NCBI RefSeq assembly: GCF_002727185.1
Contig: NZ_NIZW01000001.1
Span: forward strand, 186,001 to 250,000
Direction: 5' to 3'
Length of the DNA: 64,000 nucleotides
Source: Rhodopirellula bahusiensis
GTDB lineage: Bacteria > Planctomycetota > Planctomycetia > Pirellulales > Pirellulaceae
Positions 45,477 through 55,022 of this stretch are shown one piece after another; position 1 is the first letter of the stretch; each line of letters opens with the position of its first letter. The position numbers were made by a program, and so were the translations under genes. The notes under the pieces are model-generated. The model worked only from the letters and a program-made list of their open reading frames with translations. It made no database searches and was not told the origin of the DNA.

Positions 45477-46154
45477 ATGAAGTATCGAGCAGTAACGACA
45501 TCAGTGGAAGGATTCGTGCAGCAGATAGCGTGTTGCTATTTGCGCCACGGCTATTGGTTTCACGTGCAAGGAAAAGTGCCAGCCGGTAAGTCGCCTGAAG
45601 CCATCGACGAAAAGCTCATCAGCAAATACGGAATCGCAGTCAGTGAATCCACTCGCGCCCGCCGAAAGAAGGCAGGACGGTCAAACTTACAGTACATCCG
45701 TCATGAATCCAATTTCGTGATTCTCGCAACCAAAGGCGAGCATCGATTCTTTGAAGATGAAGCCAATCTCATTCGCGACATTCGCCGCGTTCCGATTCAC
45801 TACGCCGGTTACTCCATCAGCTACAAACCCGGTGGACGAAAGAAAGACGGCAGCAACGACGATAGGTGGCACTCTCACGTCGCGTTAACGCGAAGCGTCT
45901 ATCTGAACTTACGAGCAGCGTTTACTGAGCGGGCGAAACAGGATTCTGCGGACAACTTAGCTCGCGCAATTTACGAACTACCATTTGCTCCCTACGCTCC
46001 GATTCGCCGCCAACTGCTTATCTTGCTTCGAGACGTCAATCGAGTTCGCAAATTGGCTGGTCGCAAGCAATTGCCGACTGAAATACTGCCACTAAGGCGA
46101 CGAGTAGTCAGACCTTTCGACTCGCAGGCCTGGCAATTTGAGTCTTCTCCGTGA
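45477..46154 (+). CDS. Uncharacterised conserved basic protein
   Basis: A 225-residue protein starting MKYRAVTTSVEGFVQQIACC. Notable stretches are GYWFHVQGKVPAGKSPEAID, SESTRARRKKAGRSNLQYIR, KGEHRFFEDEANLIRDIRRV, IHYAGYSISYKPGG and LPFAPYAPIRRQLLILLRDV. I have the impression of a widespread family in accessory DNA, but know no function. It is rich in Arg/Lys, consistent with nucleic acid binding. A ribosome binding site (GGAGCAGGGA) precedes the ATG; the open frame upstream to 45264 covers the terminator hairpin. Its stop overlaps a small downstream gene. Confidence 0.65.
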   Translation: MKYRAVTTSVEGFVQQIACCYLRHGYWFHVQGKVPAGKSPEAIDEKLISKYGIAVSESTRARRKKAGRSNLQYIRHESNFVILATKGEHRFFEDEANLIRDIRRVPIHYAGYSISYKPGGRKKDGSNDDRWHSHVALTRSVYLNLRAAFTERAKQDSADNLARAIYELPFAPYAPIRRQLLILLRDVNRVRKLAGRKQLPTEILPLRRRVVRPFDSQAWQFESSP

Positions 46155-46270
46155 TACCGCCCGTACTCTTCATGGCAGTCGCATTCTGGCTGCTTTCCGT
46201 ATTCGTAACCTACCCAGCCGAAGCGTCAGCATTCTTAGCTGCCGCGGTTCTCTCAAAATTTCTGAGGTAA
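46151..46270 (+). CDS. 39-residue hydrophobic protein
   Basis: A short frame starting with GTG in a GTGA overlap with the previous stop: VIPPVLFMAVAFWLLSVFVT then a second hydrophobic stretch ending VLSKFLR. It would be one or two membrane helices with a basic end. An internal ATG at 46172 is an alternative start. The overlap suggests translational coupling; there is no homology evidence. Confidence 0.35.
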   Translation: MIPPVLFMAVAFWLLSVFVTYPAEASAFLAAAVLSKFLR

Positions 46271-46704
46271 ATTGGGGCGGCGTTTCATAACAATCGGCAA
46301 GTGCTAGGAGTGTCGGCTCCTGTTAGTTGGCATGATACTGCGATTCTCGAGTCCGCATGTTAGAACCCAATTGCAGGCCGTAACTGCACGCATCAATTTT
46401 GCAGATATAGACAGAGAAGCCTTCTTCAAATCCAATTCTCAGGAGCGTTCAAGTCGAACACGTGACCATGTTTGCGACTTCGTTGCCAGCGTGAGAATAA
46501 GAGCGTTATCGAGCGATCATTAGACTTAGAAGCTCACTGGTCATTCGTCTGCCAAGAAGGATCAACCGTAGACCAGTTGGGATACCAAATGCAACGTTTC
46601 GTCAGTTTCCAAAATGCTTCGGTCGTGAAGGTGGCTGCATCCGCCCGGCGTATCTCGCAGTTTATAATCGGCGATGACGTCTGGTTGCGGACACCCTTTA
46701 AAAA
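46271..46704. other. Gene-free remnant left of the insertion sequence
   Basis: About 430 bases in which I see only short open frames without family features. It does not contain the missing 5' part of the serine recombinase found to the right of the IS, so material was lost here. Confidence 0.4.
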
Positions 46705-48002
46705 GGTCCATCTGGGTTTAGTGTGGGTAAAGATCTAGTCCACCGCAGTAAAAGTAGATCGCGGTCTTGAAGTTCTCGCGATTGCGATAGCCGCCGACAC
46801 GTCGCTTGATCGACATGATCTTGCTGTTCATTCCTTCGGCCACTGCGTTGGTGATGAAGTGCGTGCAGTAGCTCACGACGTTTGCTAAACGATCGCGGAT
46901 TGTCTTGGCGACCTTCTTCAGTGGCGAAAGCTTGGTGTGGATCACTCGCTTGTACCAGTCTTTGAAGTAGACGGTGGCTGAAGTCGCATCGGCATGGTGC
47001 CACAGGTCGCGAAGCATCTCCTTGTAGGCCCAAGCCTTGCCGGTCTCCAATTCCTGCGTATAGACCGCATCAAATCGCTCTCGCTGTTGTTCGCTCAGGT
47101 TCTCTTGGCCGCTTAACCACAGGTAGCGAGTGCGTGTCAATCGTTTGTCACCTACAGCGCTCAGTTTGCGATGCTCACCGCGTCGGACTTTGTCGACTGC
47201 TTCGGTAGCAAGCTTCATCACATGGAAGCGGTCATGGACGATCTTGGTTTCGGCAAGTGGAATGTTCTCTTTGGCTGACTTCACGTAGGCAGCACTCATG
47301 TCCATCGCAATCGCTTCGATACCGTCGCGTTGAGCCTGGGAAAGTTGCGAAAAACAAGCGTTCCCTGCATCGGTGTCATTCCCATCCGAAATCGCTTCGA
47401 CGGTGCTTCGATCCAGATCGTAGATGAGCGTGATGTAGTTCTGGCCTTTGCGAAAGGCTTTTTCATCAATGCCAATTCGAGGCATGACTGCATCTGTCTT
47501 CCGGGCTTTACCACGTGCCACCGCCTTCTTGAGAATGTGCCACGTTTCATCCCAACTCGTTCGAAGGATTCCAGCGGCACCTTGAACAGTCTGTGTCGCC
47601 AGCAAGACGTCGATGGAGAAACGTTCGAAGAACAATGTGAACCGACTGTTCTTCTCGGCCCAAGGGAGCTGGACTTGCTTCACACCGTGCTCAGGGCATT
47701 TCACACGTGGTGGCTTGGCGTGGAGAACCGTCCGATACTGCATCGTGTCCAGATGCCGCCAGCGTCGCTCAGAAACGTGGTCATAGCAAGCAAGTTGACG
47801 GTCGCACTCAGGGCAGCAAAACTTCGCGCCATCGGCGTGCTCAACATGAATGTCAACTTGGCCCGCTTCGGTATCAAGAGTTACATTGGCGACGATCCAA
47901 GGTGGTGTCAGGCCAAGGATCTGCTGGTAAAACTCGGTCTCGTGCATCTAGGCTCTCCTTTGTGGAGAATTTTAACCGACCCACAAAGTTCCCGGATGGA
48001 CC
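46705..48002 (-). mobile_element. ISL3-family insertion sequence
   Basis: 1,298 bases bounded by imperfect terminal inverted repeats: GGTCCATC-T-GGG, five variable bases, TGTGGGT on the left (46705-46728) and GGTCCATC-C-GGG, five variable bases, TGTGGGT read from the right end (47979-48002). One transposase gene fills it. The 8 bases outside each end (TTTAAAAA and CAAGAAAG) differ, so no target duplication is visible, which fits a deletion beside the element. Confidence 0.8.
46718..47947 (-). CDS. ISL3-family transposase
   Basis: A 409-residue DDE transposase. An N-terminal zinc-finger region (CCPECDRQLACYDH, then KCPEHG) is followed by the catalytic core: IGIDEKAFRKGQNYITLIYD with the first Asp, MDMSAAYVKSAKENIPLAET and IVHDRFHVMKLATEAVDKVR with the second, and NAVAEGMNSKIMSIKRR with the Glu. 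The frame is intact, and the stop lies within the left inverted repeat. A GGAGAGCC-type ribosome binding site precedes the ATG. Confidence 0.93.
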   Translation of the reverse strand: MHETEFYQQILGLTPPWIVANVTLDTEAGQVDIHVEHADGAKFCCPECDRQLACYDHVSERRWRHLDTMQYRTVLHAKPPRVKCPEHGVKQVQLPWAEKNSRFTLFFERFSIDVLLATQTVQGAAGILRTSWDETWHILKKAVARGKARKTDAVMPRIGIDEKAFRKGQNYITLIYDLDRSTVEAISDGNDTDAGNACFSQLSQAQRDGIEAIAMDMSAAYVKSAKENIPLAETKIVHDRFHVMKLATEAVDKVRRGEHRKLSAVGDKRLTRTRYLWLSGQENLSEQQRERFDAVYTQELETGKAWAYKEMLRDLWHHADATSATVYFKDWYKRVIHTKLSPLKKVAKTIRDRLANVVSYCTHFITNAVAEGMNSKIMSIKRRVGGYRNRENFKTAIYFYCGGLDLYPH

Positions 48003-49323
48003 CAAGAAAGCGGGGCATCCGGACACTGGGCGAGTCGCCGTGACTCCGGACAAGTACCATGCACTGATCCGTGGTCACTGTCCGGCGTACATCTCGGAAG
48101 AACAGTATGAACGCAACCAGCAGCGAATTCGCGAGAATCAGTTCGGTGGGAAGTCCAAAGGCGCCCCGCGTGACGGCGAAAGCCTGTTAGCTGGCATCGT
48201 TTACTGTGGCAAGTGCGGCCGCCGCATGGCAGTCGCCTACTCAGGCGACCGTCCAGTGATGCGATACTTTTGAACAACCGGCTTGATTGATTTCAGATCC
48301 GCTACCTGCCAAAGCTTGTCCGGCAAACAGCTCGATGCGATTGTTGCCGATAAGGTGTTAAAGGCACTTGAGCCAGCATCGTTAGAAGTCAGCGTTCTTG
48401 CCGCTGCGGATCTTGAACAGGCACAGCAATGTATGGACGACAATTGGCGGCAGCGACTGGAGCGTACACGGTTCGCCGTGGATCGCGCGCGCCGACAGTA
48501 CGATGCAGTTGAACCCGAGAATCGACTCGTCGCGAGGGAACTTGAACGGCAATGGAATAAAGCACTCCAAGACGCCGAAGCACTTGAACAAGAGTATGCA
48601 CGCTTTCGACAAACGAACGTAACCGAACTCTCGGACGATCAACGCGCGATGATTCAGTCGTAAGCGAACAGCGTGCCTACACTTTGGCAATTGCCGTCTA
48701 CCACTAACTCTGATCGGCAACGCATTATCCGACTTCTAATTGAACGGGTCGATGTTGTTGTCGAAGGAACGACCGAACAAGTCGATGTCGCACTGAATTG
48801 GTCTGGAGGGTTTTCCAGTCACCACGGATTAATACGTCCGGTTCGTCGGTATGAACAGACGGCCGATTACGAGCGGCTAAAAAGTCGAATTGTCGAACTC
48901 GTAACAGCTGGAAGATCGTATGCGGAGATCGCACGCATTCTCAACGAGGACGGGTTTCATCCCACAAAGCAGACTAACCGTTTCAACAAGTCAATCGTCG
49001 GAAGGCTTGCGAAAAAGTTCCGGGGAGAAACTGAAGCAACCAGGAAACGCGCTCCGATAGAGCTCGGGCAACATGAATGGACCGTTGGAGATTTGTCTTC
49101 GGAGTTGCAGATTCCGCGAACCACCCTTCACTCGTGGAAGCAACGAGGGTGGCTGCATGTTGCTCGCCAGTTGCCTGGCTACCGGGGGCAACTAATCTAC
49201 TGGGCAGACAATCGTGAGTTGAGCCGTCTCAGGCAATCGCGGGCGACCAAGTGGAACTACGGTGATCCACCGCTGCCCGCCGAACTGACGACGCCGCAGA
49301 TCGAAAACCGCAAGAAGTCGTAG
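48003..49323 (+). pseudogene. Truncated serine recombinase
   Basis: The C-terminal part of a large serine recombinase in one frame: GHPDTGRVAVTPDKYHALIR and ISEEQYERNQQRIRENQFGG (recombinase domain), CGKCGRRMAVAYSG (zinc ribbon), a coiled coil, LWQLPSTTNSDRQRIIRLLI and the end region RSYAEIARILNEDGFHPTKQ. The catalytic N-terminal domain is missing, cut at the IS edge. Two in-frame stops interrupt it: TGA at 48271-48273, where the third zinc-ribbon Cys is expected, and TAA at 48661-48663. It is a remnant of an earlier element. Confidence 0.85.
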
Positions 49324-49484
49324 AGGAATGGCATCCAACAACGGCGCGGGCAAAGTCGTCGTTTAGCGTTACGCAAGGACTCAGTATGAATGACACTTCT
49401 CCAAGGGACGGTTCGTTGTCATCATCGTGCTCCGCACCTCGTGACGACGCATGATGATCTCGAAGAGATATTCACCGCTGCGCT

Positions 49485-49826
49485 TTGGCAACTGCTCATT
49501 ACTACGGCGCGAAGACGGAACTGGTCGAGCCGGGTACCGAATCGGGAGTGATTGAACTCGCGCCGGGCGCATCCGTCGCAGGAAAAGTCGCCTACCTGGG
49601 TAGACCAGTGCCGAACATGAGTATTGCGGTTGTCCAAGTTGACCGAACAGCCGGCATTAGGGCGTTCGTGGCCGCAGTTGGCGACGTTACTGATGAGGAC
49701 GGGTCGTTTGAGTTCAACTATCTGCCGCCAGACCAGGAATGCTGCATCTACTCGGTCGTTGGAGAGGCCCGTACCGGATCGATGTCACCGAATTGCGGGA
49801 CTTGCTTCGGTTCGTTGTCTCGCTGA
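49485..49826 (+). pseudogene. Fragment of a carboxypeptidase-regulatory-like domain protein
   Basis: One frame reads ELAPGASVAGKVAYLGRPVP, then DEDGSFEFNYLPPDQECCIY, the layout of a carboxypeptidase regulatory-like beta domain as found in M56-type planctomycete proteins. There is no credible start, and the sequence breaks down after 49,826; a short continuation may exist in another frame near 49,840-50,010. Likely the tail of a gene lost at the right end of the element. Confidence 0.45.
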
Positions 49827-49976
49827 GAACCGATAACGGTGTCTCGGCGAATTACTGAACCACCTATCGGTACACGTACAGTCACACACGCATGGTCCGG
49901 CCGAGTTCCCCAAAATTACCGCGGGGCAACTTCGACGATCAAAGCAGAAAACAACGAGGACGGCGCTCAAGTCGAC

Positions 49977-51098
49977 TTACCGAAGCGAGAGGTGTCCCTT
50001 GACGAAGCTTACGCTGTCGTATTCCGGCCAACCGGACCACGCCATCCAAAAGCCTTGACCATTATCGCTGAAAAATTTTGCAGGGATGAAGTAGCTAAAT
50101 TTGACTAGGTCATCCTTGAAGTTGTCGCGGTAATGCAACGTCGTCCATGGTCCCCATGGCGTCGGAGAATCAAAAATACCTAGGCTCGCAACCCCGGACT
50201 CTTTTGCCAACGGTGTATCCCGGTTGTCATCAGCGCAAAAATGCGGCTTCGTCATGAGGTAGCGTTTAAGTTCTGCATTGTAGCAAACGCCGATGTGCCA
50301 GTAATAGCCGTTGGGATCATGGAATACCGCTGCGCGGTCGTGCATCGACTCGGACCAGATCGGCATATTTCCTTCAGCGGACAGCCCCTTAAACCACCGG
50401 TATTCATCAGGTTCGAACAAGTGTTCGCCCTGCACGCGCCCGAGATACAAATCGTTCTGCCGATTGAATCCGAAGTAAACGTAGACATAGTCATCGAGCG
50501 AGTCCTCGTTGCCGGGCCCGAATTGGCAGATACCGCGCACACGGAATCCGGCGGGTGCCTTTGGAAAGGCTTTTCCTTTGCCGTACGTCCAGCTTAGTCC
50601 TCCGTCGCGCGACAGTGCGGTTGCCGTGTCATCGTTGTCGTTGATGCTGTCGCCGCGTGTCCAAAACATGCGCAAATCATTGCCCAGAGCGATCAGTGCT
50701 TCGGGTTTTCCAAATCCGCTCCCCGGCCCGTCGCCCCAGAGATCGGTGCCGTTCAACGTCGGCGGTGTCCCGGAAATGCGAGTCACGCCGATGCTGCGTT
50801 TGTTGTCTTTTCCTTCGCCGTTCCATCCCCAACCGTCGCCCCAGGCGGCAACCAAATCGCCGTCGGCAGTCCATGTCATCGGCCATTGATCACTGCCCTT
50901 GCCGAACACTCGCTCGGAAGACCAATCAAACGTAACCGAATCAATCACCGGGCTTGGAGGATATGGAGCCATGGTAGAATCGCCCGGTGCGGAGGGATTC
51001 TTGCCCGCCGAGTTCGGGTCGGCGGCATCCTGTGCCCCGATCGGTGTAAGGGCGGTGACCATGCAAATGGTTGTGATGAAATAGAAGTTCTTTGACAT
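49977..51098 (-). CDS. Secreted DUF4185-like protein
   Basis: A 373-residue protein with a signal peptide (NFYFITTICMVTALTPIGAQ). GKGSDQWPMTWTADGDLVAA, WGDGWGWNGEGKDNKRSIGV and FWTRGDSINDNDDTATALSR are beta-propeller-like and match DUF4185, which resembles glycoside hydrolases/sialidases of five-bladed type. It is complete. It is the first intact chromosome-like gene after the mobile element and may belong with the glycan locus to its right. Confidence 0.65.
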   Translation of the reverse strand: MSKNFYFITTICMVTALTPIGAQDAADPNSAGKNPSAPGDSTMAPYPPSPVIDSVTFDWSSERVFGKGSDQWPMTWTADGDLVAAWGDGWGWNGEGKDNKRSIGVTRISGTPPTLNGTDLWGDGPGSGFGKPEALIALGNDLRMFWTRGDSINDNDDTATALSRDGGLSWTYGKGKAFPKAPAGFRVRGICQFGPGNEDSLDDYVYVYFGFNRQNDLYLGRVQGEHLFEPDEYRWFKGLSAEGNMPIWSESMHDRAAVFHDPNGYYWHIGVCYNAELKRYLMTKPHFCADDNRDTPLAKESGVASLGIFDSPTPWGPWTTLHYRDNFKDDLVKFSYFIPAKFFSDNGQGFWMAWSGWPEYDSVSFVKGHLSLR

Positions 51099-51314
51099 TC
51101 CTGATCTCGAGTCCGACTGAGCAAAACGACTATTTGTGGGGCATCTGGCGGAACTGTGCGCGTCGTGTATTTGATTTAGATGATGGCGGGTGGATGTAAA
51201 AGTGTGGACATGTAATCTTCCAAGGGAGGTTTCTGAATTCTTCCGAGGAGAACGAACATGTGCATAAGCCTACTGTATCACGCTCTGCCGTAAGTGGCTA
51301 CCAGCAAACGATAA

Positions 51315-53111
51315 TTGAGTTTTCCGTTGGCCAAGTCAAGTTTCATATCACTCGGAGAAGCTCCCGGTGGCTTGACTGACGCTCGACGCGCCTCGTTGCC
51401 CGTCGACTACAACCACAGTGTGCTGGTGACGGTTTGGAACGAAAACTCGATAGAACGCTTCGACGTTGAGCCGAAAGGTGGCAGCATCACTTCATCTGGT
51501 CGAAAATTGTTTCTTACCGGTGGCAAGGACTTTCGGCCCGTCGCGATTGATTGTGATAGTCGTGGAAATATTTTCGTCACCGATTGGATGCTGGTTGACT
51601 ACCCAAATCATGGACGGGGACGCATATGGCGAATCAGTACCAAACCGGATGCAGCGTCCACAGATCCGCAATCGTACTTTTCGGAGCCGATTGCAAGTGA
51701 GGATGTCACAGAGTTTCAGCTCGTCGAAAATGGCGATTCCGCGAAGTTGACCGAGGCTCTGGAAAGCGACTTCCCGTTCCTTCAGCACGCTGCTCAAATG
51801 CTGCTTGCGAAGGACGATTTGCGATCAGAACGCGACTCACTTATGCGACACAAATCCGCCAAAGTACGTCTCGGTGCTCTGCTGGCCAGCAAACGAAGCG
51901 ATCTTCAATCACCAGATTCCTTGATCCGGCGTTTTCTCGCTGACAAAGACTCTGAAGTACGGCGAGCCGCGTTGATGTGGGCCGGAGAATCGATGCTCAC
52001 CGAACTGCGTGATGACTTGGATGGTGCAATCAATCAAGGAGACGTCGATGCTACACTCTTTGAAACTTACCTCGCCGCCGTCGAAAATCTCAATGGTGAT
52101 TTTTCCGAGAACGTTCGCCTGCAAACTGCGAGACGAGCCAACACACTTAGGCGACAACTGCCCGCAGGTTTGATCGCGAGCGTCGCTGAGGATTCGGCGT
52201 TCCCAAATGAAGTGCGCGTGCTCGCGATTGACAGACTTACCGATGCGGAAGTTGCCGGCGGTTCTGATTGGCTGAGTCCATTGCTGAGCGAAGGAGCTGA
52301 CGCACTCTCGATTGCCGTCGCAAGACGCTTCGCGAGCATGAACGCAGATCGCTAGAGGTCACTGCGTGAACCACTCAGCCAACTTGCACTGGATGACTCG
52401 CGATCGGCGATTGCACGCAGCGAAGCTGTTTTCGCGCTCTGCAATTTTCGCCCCGCTGATCCATGGCGATTCGTGCCGCTGTTGACCAACGACGACCAAG
52501 ATTTGGCTATTGAAACCTCACGCACGTTTCGGGCATGGTTGGATGTGGGAGTGGCCCGAGACTGCGTTGAGACCATTAAAAACTTGGATCTCACCGACGC
52601 AGTTAGTGACCGCCTTGCACCAGCATTGAACCGTGGCGTTTCACGTCCAGCGAATAGGGAAGAATCGCTCGCTGTACTCAGTGACGGCGGTGATGCCCAG
52701 CGGGGTCGCCGCGTGTTTGACACCAACCGTGTGGGTTGCAAGAAATGTCACACGGTTGGAAGTCGTGGAGGAACACTGGGTCCGGACCTTGGGCAGATTT
52801 CCAAATCCAAGAGCCGAGAACAGATCATTGACGCGATTTTGAATCCGTCTGCCGACTTCGCTCCACAGTATCAAGCGTGGATGGTTGTTACGGTCGATGG
52901 CAAAGTCCACCGAGGTCTGCAACTCGACCATAAGTCGGGCGGCAAGATCAACCTAACTCTCGAAACGGGCGAGACACGTACGTTCGCTGCCGATGAAATC
53001 GAAGACTACGTCGCCTCGCCAAACTCACTAATGCCCAATGGCTTGGCAGACACAATGACCGTCGCTGAATTTAGAGACCTGATCATGTATCTCGCCTCCG
53101 TCGACCGCTAG
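51315..53111 (+). pseudogene. Broken PVC-type haem-binding dehydrogenase gene
   Basis: One frame carries the end of a sorbosone-dehydrogenase-like propeller (GKDFRPVAIDCDSRGNIFVT, DWMLVDYPNHGRGRIWRIS), a HEAT-like helical region (MRHKSAKVRLGALLASKRSD), and a C-terminal haem domain (NRVGCKKCHTVGSRGGTLGP, then MYLASVDR). An in-frame TAG at 52353-52355 splits it, and a TAA at 51312-51314 plus the missing N-terminal ~half mark the left end. Intact relatives are about a thousand residues. Treat as a decayed gene near the element boundary. Confidence 0.8.
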
Positions 53112-53374
53112 AAGAACATTACGGACGTCCACTCGCCGGATTCTTTGATTGATCCATGATGGGTTTGACCGGCATTTCGGACGACTTGGCTCAGGCAAAG
53201 CGATTTGAGACTGAGGTCCACTCGCCGCCCGCTCGCTTACACCAACGCGATGTCAGCAGGAACGAGAAGGCAGTTCGTGTCACTGAAGAGAGGAAGACGT
53301 AAAAACTCTCGACAACCGAATTGCGGCTGATCAAGGCACTTGCAAGTCTATAGATTTTGGGTACATTCCATTGA

Positions 53375-54043
53375 ATGAATCGAAATCAGTCTGACATCGC
53401 ATACGAATTCCTTCGCAGCAAATTGATTAGTCGAGAACTCTCGGCGGGATCTCGAGTCCGTTACGGACCGCTGGGAGATCAAATCGGAATGAGCGCCACT
53501 CCGGTGCGAGAAGCGATCGGCAGATTGGCCAGTGAGGGACTGGTTGATTTAGTTCCGCAGGCGGGCGCCGTCGTCAAGCGGTTATCGCGCAGCGATGCGG
53601 TTGAAGTGTTTGAAATGCGTGAAGCGATCGAGCCCTATGCTGCAGCGAAGGCGGCACAACTGATTGGACTGCATCAACTGAAGGTGCTGCAGGGAACGCT
53701 CGATCAAATTTTGCAGTTGCTGGAGCGCTCAAAGGCGAAGACGCTCAATGACAAGCACGCTCGCCAATTCGACGAGGCGGACCTTGAGTTTCATTTGACG
53801 ATCCTTCGTTCCACTGAAAACCGCCGAATGTTGAAAGTCGTCAGCGATTATCACGTGCTGACGGAGATTATCGGCGTGGATAGACATTCTTACTCTCGCG
53901 ATGTCGTCGCTTTGACTGTGGATGATCACGCAGCGATTCTGGATGGACTTAGACGACGGGACGGTGACGCGGCGCGCGAAGCCATGTTGACCCATATTCG
54001 CAATAGCCGCCAGCTGACATTAACCGGAATGGGCAAGGGCTAA
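53375..54043 (+). CDS. GntR-family regulator (FCD type)
   Basis: A 222-residue regulator. The winged HTH (YEFLRSKLISRELSAGSRVR, GDQIGMSATPVREAIGRLAS) is at residues ~8-70; the C-terminal FCD ligand domain has VFEMREAIEPYAAAKAAQLI and LEFHLTILRSTENRRMLKVV. It starts a plus-strand run of lyase, symporter and sulfatase genes and probably controls them in response to a sugar acid. The 260 bases upstream contain no gene I can support. Confidence 0.88.
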   Translation: MNRNQSDIAYEFLRSKLISRELSAGSRVRYGPLGDQIGMSATPVREAIGRLASEGLVDLVPQAGAVVKRLSRSDAVEVFEMREAIEPYAAAKAAQLIGLHQLKVLQGTLDQILQLLERSKAKTLNDKHARQFDEADLEFHLTILRSTENRRMLKVVSDYHVLTEIIGVDRHSYSRDVVALTVDDHAAILDGLRRRDGDAAREAMLTHIRNSRQLTLTGMGKG

Positions 54044-54094
54044 GTCCATTTCTAGCCCGCCAACTTCGCAACTCGAAATGAAAAAATACACGAA

Positions 54095-55018
54095 ATGATT
54101 CACGGAATTATCCCCCCTCTGGTAACACCGCTTGCCGATCGAGATCGACTGGATGTGTCGGGCGTCGAGCGTTTGCTGGGACAGCAACTCAGCGCTGGCG
54201 TCGACGGCGTGTTCATTCTGGGCACAACCGGCGAAGGGCCAAGCCTAAGTGATGATGTGCAACACGCCATGATTGATGAAACCAGCACCGTCGTCGATCA
54301 ACAAGTCCCAATCTACGTCGGAATCACGGATACGTCACTTGTTCGAGCGATCAAGCTGGCCGAGTTCGCCGCTGATCAGGGTGCGGAAGCCGTCGTGGCG
54401 GCTCCGCCGTTCTACTTTCCCGCCGGTCAAACGGAACTGCAGAACTGGTTTCGCGAATTGGCGGATTCTTTGCCGTTGCCCCTGTTGCTCTACAACATGC
54501 CAAGCTGTGTGAAGATTTCAATTGAGGTCGATACGCTACGGGCATTGATCGAACACGAGAACATCGTTGGGCTGAAAGACAGTTCTGGCGACCTCAAATA
54601 CTTCGCCCAAGCAGTCGAAGTTGCTGCCACCCGAGAGAGCTGGCCGGTGTTGATGGGGCCTGAAGCAAAGTTGGTTGAAGCGATGCGTCTCGGGGCTGCA
54701 GGCGGAGTGACAGGCGGTGCGAATCTCTTTCCGAAACTGTTTACTGATTTGTTTGCGGCCATCACAAACGGTGAACAGGCCGAAGTCGATCGGCTGCAGC
54801 AAATTGTCGTTGAACTGCAGGATTTGTACATGTTCGGCAAATATGGTTCGTCGTACTTAAAAGGCCTCAAGTGCGCGATGGAGTTGTCCGGTATCTGCAG
54901 TGGGCAACTCGCGGCTCCGTTCGATGCCTTTAAGGAACCCCAGCGCGAACAGGTACATCAGTGGTTGACGGAGTTTTCCAAGCGGACATTGCTGGACGAA
55001 ACGATGACTCAGGGATAG
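54095..55018 (+). CDS. Aldolase-type lyase of the DapA/NanA superfamily
   Basis: A 307-residue class I lyase of the dihydrodipicolinate synthase / N-acetylneuraminate lyase superfamily. GVDGVFILGTTGEGPSLSDD is the GTTGE substrate loop; YNMPSCVKISIEV precedes the Schiff-base Lys in NIVGLKDSSGDLKYFAQ; GGVTGGANLFPKLFTDLFAA follows. It probably cleaves a sialic acid-like or other keto-sugar acid to pyruvate and an aldehyde rather than acting in lysine synthesis, judging from its neighbours. The symporter gene follows 4 bases after its stop. Confidence 0.85.
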   Translation: MIHGIIPPLVTPLADRDRLDVSGVERLLGQQLSAGVDGVFILGTTGEGPSLSDDVQHAMIDETSTVVDQQVPIYVGITDTSLVRAIKLAEFAADQGAEAVVAAPPFYFPAGQTELQNWFRELADSLPLPLLLYNMPSCVKISIEVDTLRALIEHENIVGLKDSSGDLKYFAQAVEVAATRESWPVLMGPEAKLVEAMRLGAAGGVTGGANLFPKLFTDLFAAITNGEQAEVDRLQQIVVELQDLYMFGKYGSSYLKGLKCAMELSGICSGQLAAPFDAFKEPQREQVHQWLTEFSKRTLLDETMTQG

Positions 55019-55022
55019 CCAA

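Noticed and set aside
48271-48273. TGA at a zinc-ribbon Cys could be selenocysteine or read as Cys
   Set aside because: No SECIS-like hairpin was recognised just after it, the gene lacks its catalytic half and has another in-frame stop, so plain decay explains it.
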